Assembly (NCBI GenBank): GCA_028278525.1
Contig: JANQEE010000046.1
Location: 1 to 37,784, forward strand
Direction of reading: 5' to 3'
Source of the DNA: Minwuiaceae bacterium
Lineage (GTDB): Bacteria; Pseudomonadota; Alphaproteobacteria; Minwuiales; Minwuiaceae
Length of the DNA stretch: 37,784 nucleotides
The notes under the pieces: model-generated
The model's database searches: none
What the model was told of the DNA's origin: nothing
Seen by the model: the letters and a program-made list of their open reading frames with translations, nothing else
Position numbers and translations under genes: made by a program
Shown here: positions 1-7,150 of the stretch, in pieces
Layout of the letters: every line of letters starts with the position of its first letter
How positions within the stretch are numbered: the stretch's first letter is position 1

Positions 1-57
1 CTCCCCCGTCCCAACCACCCGTACAGGGTACCCTCATGGGTGGTTGGGACGGGGGAG
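1..57. repeat. GC-rich palindromic element, copy 1
   Basis: Perfect 20-bp inverted arms (1-20 and 38-57) flank a 17-base loop that itself holds the palindrome AGGGTACCCT. The same design recurs at 19379-19461 and 37607-37784. The left flank is cut by the window edge, so the full stem cannot be seen; on the right the extended-stem bases (CGGGCCGGCTTGGCCGC) match the flank of the other copies. Family unknown to me; an intergenic palindromic repeat or non-autonomous element is the best description. Confidence 0.85.
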
Positions 58-170
58 CGGGCCGGCTTGGCCGCAACAGAGGAATCCCGACGGGGGAGCG
101 GGCCGGCTTGGCCGCAACAGAGGAATCCCGACGGGGGAGCGGGCCGGCTTGGCCGCACATAAGGAATCGC
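48..170. repeat. Three 41-bp tandem repeats next to palindrome copy 1
   Basis: Units at 48-88, 89-129 and 130-170. The first two are identical and the third differs near its 3' end (CACATAAGGAATCGC instead of CAACAGAGGAATCCC). Each unit begins with the right arm end of the palindrome (GACGGGGGAG) and contains its outer-stem sequence. The array therefore looks like repeated duplication of the element's right half. Confidence 0.9.
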
Positions 171-346
171 GGCGGCTGGCAGCGCCGAAAGACTGCGCTT
201 ACCGCCATGCGGTACCGCGACCGTGGCACGCGTATCGGCCGCCGCCTTGCACCCGTCCCGGCTTTCCACCAAAATTATCGATATTGAGAATGCCGGGCGG
301 CGTTCAAAAAAGCCCGGCCGCGGATGGCAGGGGGACGAATGGGCGT
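171..346 (+). other. Leader region upstream of the ABC importer operon
   Basis: This 176-bp stretch must hold the operon promoter. An AT-richer patch around 271-290 (AAAATTATCGATATTGAG) lies downstream of a TTGCAC hexamer at 247-252, giving a weak sigma-70-like possibility that I would not rely on. An open frame runs through it into the permease gene, but its translation is repeat-derived and low in complexity, so it is not taken as coding. No operator is recognisable. Confidence 0.4.
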
Positions 347-1204
347 ATGGACGTTGCCATAAATGCCGCGTTCGACATTGTAAGTTTTGCGTCGATTATC
401 GTGCTGATCGTGCTCGGCCTGGGCGTGATCGCCAGCATGATGGGCATCTTCAATTTCGCCCACGGCGAATTCGTCCTGCTCGGCGCCTACACGACTTATC
501 TGTTTCACGTATCGGGACTGCCGGTCTGGCTCGGCATGCTGGCGGCGCCGTTCGTGGTCGGCTTCTTTGGCCTCGCGCTGGAGCGAACAGTGATCCGCCG
601 CTTCTACGCGTCGCCGGTCGTCGCCATGCTCGGCACCTACGCCATCGGCGTGGTGATCCGGGAGACCGTGCGCGGCCTGATCGGCGGCCTCTATCACGCG
701 GTGCCGGAGCCGATCGTCGGTTCCTTCGCGTTCGGCGACATCAGCGTCTCGAAATGGCGCGCGGTGATCATTGTCGTCACCGCTTTGGTCATGGTCGGCT
801 CCTACATGCTGCTGACCCGCACCAACCTCGGCCTCAAGGTCCGCGCCGCGTTGGAGAATCCGTCGCTGGCGCGCGCCTCCGGCATTTCGACCAACCAGAT
901 CTACGCCGTCACCTTCGCGTTCGGCGCGGCCCTGGCCGGCCTCGCGGGCGCGCTGATGGTGCCGTTGTTCTCGCTGTTCGCCGACCTCGGCGTGCGGTTT
1001 TTGATCCAGGGTTTTCTCGCCGTCATGCTCGGCGGCATCGGCAGCTTCGACGGGCCGGTGTTGGGCGCCGCGATCATCGGCGTCATGACGGCCAGCCTGC
1101 CCTGGGTCGTTTCTCCGGTGCTGGCGGATGTGTTGGTGTTCGTCATCGCCATCGTGATCGTAAAAATCAAACCAACGGGGCTACTGAAACCAGGGAGAGC
1201 TTGA
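347..1204 (+). CDS. Branched-chain/amide-type ABC transporter permease, LivH/UrtB family
   Basis: 285-residue inner-membrane permease of the LivH family, about the usual length (280-310). It forms the translocation channel with the second permease at 2511. Family features include the early segment IFNFAHGEFVLLGAYTTYL, the central GLKVRAALENPSLARASGI loop that contacts the ATPases, and the GGIGSFDGPVLGAAIIG segment near the C-terminus. The start was set at ATG 347, behind the purine-rich GGGGGA at 331-336, because upstream in-frame sequence reads through the tandem repeats and lacks family character; an in-frame ATG at 290 remains possible. It is the first gene of an importer operon, 3 bp from the binding protein. 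The substrate cannot be read from this subunit; the downstream amidase suggests an amide. Confidence 0.9.
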   Translation: MDVAINAAFDIVSFASIIVLIVLGLGVIASMMGIFNFAHGEFVLLGAYTTYLFHVSGLPVWLGMLAAPFVVGFFGLALERTVIRRFYASPVVAMLGTYAIGVVIRETVRGLIGGLYHAVPEPIVGSFAFGDISVSKWRAVIIVVTALVMVGSYMLLTRTNLGLKVRAALENPSLARASGISTNQIYAVTFAFGAALAGLAGALMVPLFSLFADLGVRFLIQGFLAVMLGGIGSFDGPVLGAAIIGVMTASLPWVVSPVLADVLVFVIAIVIVKIKPTGLLKPGRA

Positions 1205-1207
1205 ACC

Positions 1208-2443
1208 ATGAACAAAAAGACAGAAGTCGGACCAGCCGCCATGAACCGGCGGCGGTTTTTGCAGACCACGGCCTGGACCGCCGGCGCCGTCGTCGCCGGC
1301 GTCGGCAGTTGGATCGTGCCGGCGCCCTTTGCGCATGCCGCCGGGCCGATCAAGGTCGGCATCGCGACGGACCTCACCGGGCCGATCGGCTTCGCCGGCA
1401 ACGCCAACGCCAACATCGCAAAAATGGTCATCGACCAGATCAACAAGGACGGCGGCGTCATCGGCCGGCCGCTGGAACTGCATATCGAGGACACGGCTTC
1501 GAACGAAGCGGCCGCCGTCGCCAACGTGCGCAAGCTGATTCAACGCGCCCGCGTCGACGTCGTCTTCGGCGGCATCACCTCGTCCATGCGCAACGCCATC
1601 AAGGACGTGATCGTCGGCCGCGGCCGCACCCTCTACATCTATCCGCAGCTTTACGAAGGCAAGGAGTGCACGCCGTACATCTTCTGCACCGGGCCGACCC
1701 CGGCGCAGCAGTGCGACGAGTTCATTCCCTGGCTGATCGCCAACGGCGGCAAGCGTTTCGCCCTGCCGTCGGCCAACTATGTCTGGCCGCACGTGCTCAA
1801 CGAATATGCCCGCGACGTGATCGAGAAGGCCGGCGGCGAGGTCGTGATGGAGGAGTACTATCCGCTCGACCAGGTCGAATACAGCGCGACCGTCAACAAG
1901 ATCATGACCGAGAAGGTCGACGTGGTCTTCAACACCGTCATTCCGCCGGGCGTCGGCCCGTTCATCAAGCAGCTTTACGAAGCCGGCTTCCAGCAGCGCG
2001 GCGGCCGTCTCGCCTGCGTCTATTACGACGAGAACACGGTCAATCTGAACGCCGCCCACGAATGGGAGGGCTTGGCCAGTTGCCTGGATTATTTCCGCGC
2101 CATCTCCCGCTCGGGCGAAGAACCGTTCAGCGAACAGCTTCAGGCCGAGTATGACGAGCGCTACCCCGGCAACGTGCTGTTCACCGCCGGCAGCGCTGCC
2201 ACCGGCATGTATCGCGGCCTGAAGCTCTGGGAAGTCGCGGTCAACGAGGCGGGCAATGTCGAACGCGACGACGTCGCGGCGGCGCTGGATCACGCCAAGA
2301 TCGCGAACGGCCCCGGCGGCCCGGCCGAAATGGATCCCGGCACCCGCCACTGCAAGATGAACATGTACATCGCCGTCGCCAAGGACGGGAAGTACGACAT
2401 CGTGCAGAAGAGTAACGGCCTGGTCGATCCGAAGGAGTGCTAG
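1208..2443 (+). CDS. ABC transporter substrate-binding protein, AmiC/UrtA-like (type 1 periplasmic fold)
   Basis: 411 residues. A twin-arginine leader (MNRRRFLQTTAWTAGAVVAG, residues 13-32, ending near FAHA) precedes a mature domain starting GPIKVGIATDLTGPIG, typical of the Leu/Ile/Val-urea-amide binding family. The run GGVIGRPLELHIEDTASNEA is the family's first-lobe signature. Overall texture is closer to urea/short-amide receptors (UrtA, AmiC) than to LivJ; this is a judgement from sequence feel, not a search. Export by Tat rather than Sec is unusual but known for such receptors. The start may be residue 1 or Met13; both lie before the RR motif. A strong hairpin follows the gene and may keep its transcript more abundant than the membrane genes. 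Confidence 0.9.
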   Translation: MNKKTEVGPAAMNRRRFLQTTAWTAGAVVAGVGSWIVPAPFAHAAGPIKVGIATDLTGPIGFAGNANANIAKMVIDQINKDGGVIGRPLELHIEDTASNEAAAVANVRKLIQRARVDVVFGGITSSMRNAIKDVIVGRGRTLYIYPQLYEGKECTPYIFCTGPTPAQQCDEFIPWLIANGGKRFALPSANYVWPHVLNEYARDVIEKAGGEVVMEEYYPLDQVEYSATVNKIMTEKVDVVFNTVIPPGVGPFIKQLYEAGFQQRGGRLACVYYDENTVNLNAAHEWEGLASCLDYFRAISRSGEEPFSEQLQAEYDERYPGNVLFTAGSAATGMYRGLKLWEVAVNEAGNVERDDVAAALDHAKIANGPGGPAEMDPGTRHCKMNMYIAVAKDGKYDIVQKSNGLVDPKEC

Positions 2444-2457
2444 GCCCGATCACCCCG

Positions 2458-2483
2458 GGACGGGCGGCCGCGGCCGCCCGTCC
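2458..2483. promoter_or_regulatory. Intercistronic perfect palindrome after the binding-protein gene
   Basis: A 26-bp perfect GC palindrome centred at 2470/2471 sits 14 bp after the binding-protein stop and 27 bp before the next gene. There is no T-run, so it is not a classical terminator. By analogy with the malE-malF type of arrangement it could stabilise the upstream mRNA or attenuate readthrough, giving excess receptor over permease. This function is inferred. Confidence 0.6.
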
Positions 2484-2510
2484 GCGACCTTTACGCAATC
2501 GGTTGGCGTC

Positions 2511-3545
2511 ATGGCGGTAGCGAACGATAGCTCGAAACAGGCAGGCGGCCTGCGCCGCCGGCTGCAGGTGATCCCGTTCCTGGAGATCGCGCTGGTCGCG
2601 ATTTTCGTCGCGCTGCCGATGGTGCTCGATCATTTCTGGGTCGTGTTCGTCACCCGCGTCCTGATTCTCGCCCTTCTGGGCCTGAGCTTCGATCTGGTCT
2701 GGGGCTACAGCGGCATCCTCAGCTTCGGCCAGGCGCTATTTTTCGGCGCCGCCGCCTATGTGGTCGCGCTGCTCGGCCGCGACCTGGATATCAGCTCGAT
2801 GTTCCTGGCGCTTCCGGTCGCGGCCATCGTCGGTTTCGCGCTTGCCCTGTTCATGGCCTGGTTCCTGCTGCTTGGGCGGACGCCGCCCAGCATTATCTTC
2901 GTCGCCCTCGGCACCTTGACCGGCTCCTACGCGGCGGAACGGCTGGCGCGCGGCTGGTACTATCTCGGCGGCCAGAACGGCATCCCGTCGATCCCGGCCA
3001 TGACCGTCGGCGATTTCGTGATGTACGAAGGCGTCGGCTTCTATTACCTGGCGCTCGGCATCCTGCTGGTCGTCTATTTGCTCTGCCGGCTGATGGTCCG
3101 TTCGCAGTTCGGCCTGGTGCTGGCCGGCATTCGCGAGCAGGAAGAACGGCTGACCTTCTTCGGTTACCGCGTCCAGCATTTCAAGGCGGTGGTATTCTCG
3201 ATCAGCGGCGCCATCGCCGGCCTCGCCGGCGGGCTCTACGCTTTTCACGAAGGCTTCGTCTGGCCCAACCTGATGGGCGTCATCCTGTCGACCCAGGTGG
3301 TCCTCTACGTCCTGTTCGGCGGCGTCGGCACCTTGATCGGGGCCGTCATCGGCGTCGCGGCGATTGAGTACGCCAGCTTCGAACTGGCCGACCGCTATCC
3401 TGAATTCTGGCCGATCGTGCTCGGCCTGTTGCTGCTGCTGGTCATCCTGTTCCGCCCGACCGGGCTGGTCGGGCTGTTCGTGTCGGATCGCGAACGGGTC
3501 GGCAGCTTCGGCAGCAAACGAGGCAAAGACGATGGCGCTGCTTAG
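2511..3545 (+). CDS. Branched-chain/amide-type ABC transporter permease, LivM/UrtC family
   Basis: 344-residue polytopic inner-membrane protein, the LivM-type partner of the permease at 347. Diagnostic stretches are LLGLSFDLVWGYSGILSFGQALFFG (LivM hallmark near residues 50-75), the loop GLVLAGIREQEERLTFFGY before the last helices, and VLYVLFGGVGTLIGAVIG. The C-terminal tail after RPTGLVGLF is short and hydrophilic. The ATG lies 67 bp after the binding-protein stop, beyond the hairpin. Its last 14 bp overlap the next gene, indicating translational coupling to the first ATPase. Length and order fit a complete importer; the substrate is not deducible from this subunit. Confidence 0.9.
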   Translation: MAVANDSSKQAGGLRRRLQVIPFLEIALVAIFVALPMVLDHFWVVFVTRVLILALLGLSFDLVWGYSGILSFGQALFFGAAAYVVALLGRDLDISSMFLALPVAAIVGFALALFMAWFLLLGRTPPSIIFVALGTLTGSYAAERLARGWYYLGGQNGIPSIPAMTVGDFVMYEGVGFYYLALGILLVVYLLCRLMVRSQFGLVLAGIREQEERLTFFGYRVQHFKAVVFSISGAIAGLAGGLYAFHEGFVWPNLMGVILSTQVVLYVLFGGVGTLIGAVIGVAAIEYASFELADRYPEFWPIVLGLLLLLVILFRPTGLVGLFVSDRERVGSFGSKRGKDDGAA

Positions 3546-4266
3546 CGTTCAGAACGTCGTCAAGATCTTCGGCGAACTGACCGCCCTGTCGGGCGTCGAT
3601 TTCGACGTCGCTGCGCGGCAGTTCCACGGCCTGGTCGGCCCGAACGGCTCGGGCAAGAGCACGCTGATGAAATGCATCGCCGGCGCCGAAACGCCGACGC
3701 AGGGCAGCATTCACTTCGACGATGCCGACATCACGGCGGACCCGCCCCACCGGCGCGCCCGCCACGGCCTCAGCATCAAGTTCCAGATCACCAGCGTGCT
3801 GCCGGCGCTCTCGGTCTACGACAACGTCTTGATGGCGCTGCAGGCGCGGGGCTCAACTTGGTCGCTGATGCGCTCCGCCAGCCGCGCCGCCCTGCACGAC
3901 AGCGTGATGGACGCGCTCGACCGCTTCCGTCTGGTCGACCGCGCCGACGACCTCGCCGGCATCCTGTCGCACGGCCAGCAGCAATGGCTGGAGATCGCCA
4001 TGGCGCTGGCGCCGCAGCCGAAGCTGCTGCTGCTCGACGAGCCGACCGCGGGCATGAGCCTGGAGGAACGCCGCGTCACCGGCGAACTGCTGATGCCGAT
4101 CCGCGACACCTGTTCCCTGGTGATCGTGGAGCACGATCTGGATTTCATCCGCGACATCTGCGACGTCATCACCGTGCTCGACCAGGGCGCTGTCATCGGT
4201 AGCGGGACGGTAGAAGAAATCCAGAATAATCAGCGTGTTCAGGAGGTCTATTTAAGTCGTGTCTGA
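3532..4266 (+). CDS. ABC transporter ATP-binding protein, LivG/UrtD family
   Basis: 244-residue cytoplasmic ATPase. Walker A is GPNGSGKST (about residues 36-44), the signature is LSHGQQQWLEIAMAL, and Walker B is LLLLDEPTAGM followed by the H-loop VIVEHDLDFI. The HGQQQWLEI signature resembles UrtD-type subunits more than canonical LivG (LSYGQQRRLEI). ATG 3532 was chosen because the product then begins MALLSVQNVVKIFGELTAL, the normal family N-terminus; sequence further upstream belongs to the permease read in another frame. It overlaps the permease by 14 bp and the next ATPase gene by 8 bp, so the three genes are very likely one coupled transcript. Confidence 0.92.
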   Translation: MALLSVQNVVKIFGELTALSGVDFDVAARQFHGLVGPNGSGKSTLMKCIAGAETPTQGSIHFDDADITADPPHRRARHGLSIKFQITSVLPALSVYDNVLMALQARGSTWSLMRSASRAALHDSVMDALDRFRLVDRADDLAGILSHGQQQWLEIAMALAPQPKLLLLDEPTAGMSLEERRVTGELLMPIRDTCSLVIVEHDLDFIRDICDVITVLDQGAVIGSGTVEEIQNNQRVQEVYLSRV

Positions 4267-4960
4267 ACAGCCGATCCTGCGCGTCAACGACCTCTGCACC
4301 TTCTATGGCCGCAGCCAGGTGCTGTTCGACGTCGGCCTCTCGGCGCCGCGCCGGGGCGCGGTCGCGGTGCTCGGCCGCAACGGTGCCGGCAAGACCACCT
4401 TGCTCAAAACCATCGCCGGTGAGCTTCGTCCCCAGAAGGGCGCGGTGGAGATCGACGGCAGGCCGGCGACCCGCCTGCCGACCGAGAAACGCATCCGCGC
4501 CGGGCTCGGCTACGTGCCGCAGGAGCAGGCGGTGTTCGGCAGGCTCAGCGTCCTCGACAATCTGATGATCGGCGCCATGAGCAACCGCGACAAGGCGGCC
4601 GTCGACCGAGTGCTGCAGATCTTTCCGAAACTCGCCGACCGCCTCGGCCAGCATGCCGGGACTTTAAGCGGCGGCGAGCGCAAGATGCTCGCCATCGGCC
4701 GCGCCCTGCTCGGCGAGCCGAAACTGCTGCTGCTCGATGAACCGACGGAAGGCGTCTGGATCGGCGTGATCGAAGAGATCGTCGACCGCCTGGCGGAACT
4801 CGCCAAAGACATCGGTCTGGTGATCGTCGAACAGCATCTCGATCTGGCGCTCCGCGTCTCCGATTTCGCCTATGTGCTGGACCGGGGCCGCGTCGCGCTT
4901 TCCGGATCGTCGGACGAGGTCCGCAACGATCCGCAGTTGCTGCGTCTGCTTGCGCCGTAG
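4259..4960 (+). CDS. ABC transporter ATP-binding protein, LivF/UrtE family
   Basis: 233-residue ATPase, the second nucleotide-binding subunit. The N-terminus LRVNDLCTFYGRSQVLFDV is LivF-like. Walker A is GRNGAGKTT, the signature LSGGERKMLAIGRAL, Walker B LLLLDEPTEG and the H-loop VIVEQHLDLAL. It starts at GTG 4259, preceded by AGGAGG at 4241-4246 inside the upstream gene, and overlaps that gene by 8 bp. UrtE proteins usually carry GQQQQLAI in the signature, so the ERKMLAI variant is somewhat closer to LivF. It completes a five-gene importer; 56 bp separate it from the amidase gene. Confidence 0.92.
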   Translation: MSEQPILRVNDLCTFYGRSQVLFDVGLSAPRRGAVAVLGRNGAGKTTLLKTIAGELRPQKGAVEIDGRPATRLPTEKRIRAGLGYVPQEQAVFGRLSVLDNLMIGAMSNRDKAAVDRVLQIFPKLADRLGQHAGTLSGGERKMLAIGRALLGEPKLLLLDEPTEGVWIGVIEEIVDRLAELAKDIGLVIVEQHLDLALRVSDFAYVLDRGRVALSGSSDEVRNDPQLLRLLAP

Positions 4961-5016
4961 CCTTCAACGCACGGCGCGCTACTTATGCCGATACTCGGCA
5001 AACAAGGGAGGAGAAG

Positions 5017-6531
5017 ATGGCTGTTTCCGTTCCGACCAAGGACCAGCTTCGTCTGGTCGCGGACCAGATGGGTTTGTCGGTGACCGACGATGATCTGGAC
5101 TCGTTTATCGGTCTGATGGTGCCGTCGATCGAAGGCTACAACGCAATCGACGCGATGCCCGACAATCTGCCGGTGGTGAAGTATCCGCGCACGCCCGGTC
5201 ACCGGCCCGCGCCCCAGGACAACCCGATGAACGCCTGGTACGTCAAATCGTCGATCAAGGGCGCCGACAGCGGCAAGCTGAAAGGCAAGACCGTCGTCGC
5301 CAAGGACAACGTGATGGTCGCCGGCGTGCCGATGATGAACGGCGCCGCCACCTTGGAAGGTTACGTGCCGGAAATCGACGCCACCATCGTCACCCGCATC
5401 CTCGATGCCGGCGGCGAAATCGTCGGCAAGGCGCATTGCGAGAATTTCTGCCTGTCCGGCGGCTCGCATACCAACGCCACCGGCCCGGTGCACAACCCGC
5501 ACAAGCACGGCTATTCGGCCGGCGGCTCGTCGTCCGGCAGCGCGGCGCTGGTCGCGGCGGGCGAGGTCGATATGGCGATTGGCGGCGATCAGGGCGGATC
5601 GATCCGCATGCCGTCGTCGTTCTGCGGCACCTACGGCATGAAGCCGACCCACGGCCTCGTGCCCTATACCGGCATCATGCCGATTGAGATTTACGTCGAC
5701 CACACCGGGCCGATCACCGGCAATGTTGAAGATAACGCCCTGATGCTCGAAGTGATCGCCGGGCCGGACGGCTACGATCCGCGGCAATACGACGTGCGCA
5801 CCCAAACCTATACGGAAGCGTTGGGGACCGGCATCCAGGGCATGAAGGTCGCCATGGTCAAGGAAGGCTTCGGCCACGAGAATTCCGAGGCCGACGTGGA
5901 CGAGAAGGTCAAAGCCGCCGGTCAGGCGCTGGCCGCGCTCGGCGCCACGGTCGAGGAAGTCTCGATCCCCTGGCATCCGATCGGCGCTGCACTCTGGTTG
6001 CCGATCGGCGTCGAAGGCCTCACTCAGACCATGATGTGGGGCGACGGCTACGGTTTCAGCCGGCCGGACCTCTACGTCACCAGCCTGATGGACAAGCACC
6101 GCGGCTGGCGGGAGCGGGCGGACGAAATGTCCGAGACAACCAAGCTGTTCACCATGCTCGGCACCTATATCAACCAGCATCACGGCAGCCGCTACTACGG
6201 CAAGGCGATGAACATCACCCGGCAGCTCACCGCCGCCTACGATGCGGTGCTCGCCGACTACGACCTGCTGCTGATGCCGACCACGGTGTTGAAGGCGCAG
6301 CCGCTGCCGGCGCCGGACGCGAGCCGCGAGGAATATGTCCAGCGGGCGCTGGAGATGATCGCCAACACCTCGCCGTTCGACATCTCGCACCACCCGGCCA
6401 TGGCCATCCCCTGCGGCATGAGCGACGGCCTGCCGGTGTCGATGATGCTGGTCGGCAAGCACTACGACGAACTGACCATCTACCGCGCCGCGCATGCGTT
6501 CGAGCAGTCCGGCGACTGGATGTCGATGTAG
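5017..6531 (+). CDS. Amidase-signature amidase, nitrile-pathway (enantioselective amidase) type
   Basis: 504-residue cytoplasmic amidase that hydrolyses carboxamides to acid plus ammonia. The Ser-cisSer-Lys triad is visible as Lys96 (VVAKDN), Ser171 (GGSSSGSA) and Ser195 (DQGGSIRMPSS). As far as I recall this is the same spacing as in the Rhodococcus nitrile-degradation amidases, and the helical N-terminal extension (LRLVADQMGLSVTDDDLDSF) also fits that subgroup rather than GatA. The ATG follows a strong GGGAGGAG ribosome site at about 5007-5014. It sits 56 bp downstream of the importer, so the substrate is probably what the transporter brings in. No nitrile hydratase or nitrilase gene lies in the window. 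Two palindromic repeats follow it and may end the transcript. Confidence 0.88.
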   Translation: MAVSVPTKDQLRLVADQMGLSVTDDDLDSFIGLMVPSIEGYNAIDAMPDNLPVVKYPRTPGHRPAPQDNPMNAWYVKSSIKGADSGKLKGKTVVAKDNVMVAGVPMMNGAATLEGYVPEIDATIVTRILDAGGEIVGKAHCENFCLSGGSHTNATGPVHNPHKHGYSAGGSSSGSAALVAAGEVDMAIGGDQGGSIRMPSSFCGTYGMKPTHGLVPYTGIMPIEIYVDHTGPITGNVEDNALMLEVIAGPDGYDPRQYDVRTQTYTEALGTGIQGMKVAMVKEGFGHENSEADVDEKVKAAGQALAALGATVEEVSIPWHPIGAALWLPIGVEGLTQTMMWGDGYGFSRPDLYVTSLMDKHRGWRERADEMSETTKLFTMLGTYINQHHGSRYYGKAMNITRQLTAAYDAVLADYDLLLMPTTVLKAQPLPAPDASREEYVQRALEMIANTSPFDISHHPAMAIPCGMSDGLPVSMMLVGKHYDELTIYRAAHAFEQSGDWMSM

Positions 6532-6552
6532 CGGTTGGGTGCTGAAAAAGCG

Positions 6553-6583
6553 CCCAAGTCTGGGCTCGCCCTTCGGCAGACTC
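6553..6583. repeat. Short palindromic repeat after the amidase gene
   Basis: Inverted arms GGCTCGCCCT and AGGGTGAGCC enclose 11 bases (TCGGCAGACTC). It belongs to the widespread 'CCTTCGACAGGCTCAGG'-like group of bacterial intergenic repeats, in degenerate form; a better copy is at 31811-31902. It may act as a transcription-end hairpin for the amidase operon. Confidence 0.6.
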
Positions 6584-6604
6584 AGGGTGAGCCACAAACA
6601 CCGT

Positions 6605-6674
6605 CGTCATTCCGGCGAAGGCCGGAATCCATAACCGAGGTCAGGTCTGGATTCCGGCCTTCCCCGGAATGACG
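6605..6674. repeat. Palindromic intergenic repeat, family B, copy 1
   Basis: Arms 6605-6631 and 6648-6674 are inverted repeats of CGTCATTCCGGCGAAGGCCG continuing to GAATCCA, with one mismatch, around a 16-base loop. A second copy lies at 15432-15501 with the same arms and a different loop. This motif is common between genes in many proteobacteria. It lies between convergent genes (amidase and MarR) and could serve as a bidirectional terminator-like hairpin. Confidence 0.85.
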
Positions 6675-6688
6675 GGATGCCGCGCGGG

Positions 6689-7150
6689 TCAGGCTTCCTC
6701 GTCCCGCGCCGCGTCCAACGCGGCCCGCAGGCTGCTTAGGAAGGGCAGGGCCCGTTCGAACGCCGCCTCGGGGAACTGTTCCTTCAGGTCGGCCATGATC
6801 GGGGCGAGGGCGGCGACCGCCTGATTGCGCGTTCTGATGCCGGCCTTGGTGATCGTCACCCTTTTCACGCGGCCATCGTGCGCGTCGGGCCGGATGCGGA
6901 TCAGCCGCCGCGCCTCCAGCCGTTGCAGCGTGTTGGTCATGGCGCCCTTGGTGACCTGAAACGCGCGCGCCAGTTCCGCCGGTGTGCGCTCGCCGCCCAA
7001 CCGCACGAAGTGATTGAGCACGGTAAACTGCGCGATCTTCAGGCCGTCGGGCAGCAGGCGTTCCAGCCTGTTGCGGGACAATTGCTCGATGATCCCGATC
7101 TCGTTGAAGAACCGGAACATCACCGGGTCTTCGTCGTTTCTGCGCGTCAT
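6689..7150 (-). CDS. MarR-family transcriptional regulator
   Basis: 153 residues, normal MarR length. A winged helix spans about residues 40-105: LKIAQFTVLNHFVRLGGERT, then helix-turn-helix TPAELARAFQVTKGAMTNTLQRLEARRLI, then the wing with the conserved DGRVKRVTITKAG. The flanking helices would form the dimer interface. The start ATG overlaps the stop of the upstream nitroreductase gene by ATGA, so both are made from one mRNA starting near 8340. The 36-bp perfect inverted repeat at 8329-8364 is the obvious target, making autorepression together with the nitroreductase likely (inference). The ligand is unknown. Confidence 0.92.
   Translation of the reverse strand: MTRRNDEDPVMFRFFNEIGIIEQLSRNRLERLLPDGLKIAQFTVLNHFVRLGGERTPAELARAFQVTKGAMTNTLQRLEARRLIRIRPDAHDGRVKRVTITKAGIRTRNQAVAALAPIMADLKEQFPEAAFERALPFLSSLRAALDAARDEEA

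Noticed and set aside
48..170. CRISPR-like array
   Set aside because: The units are contiguous direct repeats without spacers and no cas genes are present.
44..346. N-terminal extension of the first permease through the tandem repeats
   Set aside because: The extension is translated repeat (GRGSGPAWPQQRNPDGGAGR-like) and would put more than 100 non-family residues before the first membrane helix.
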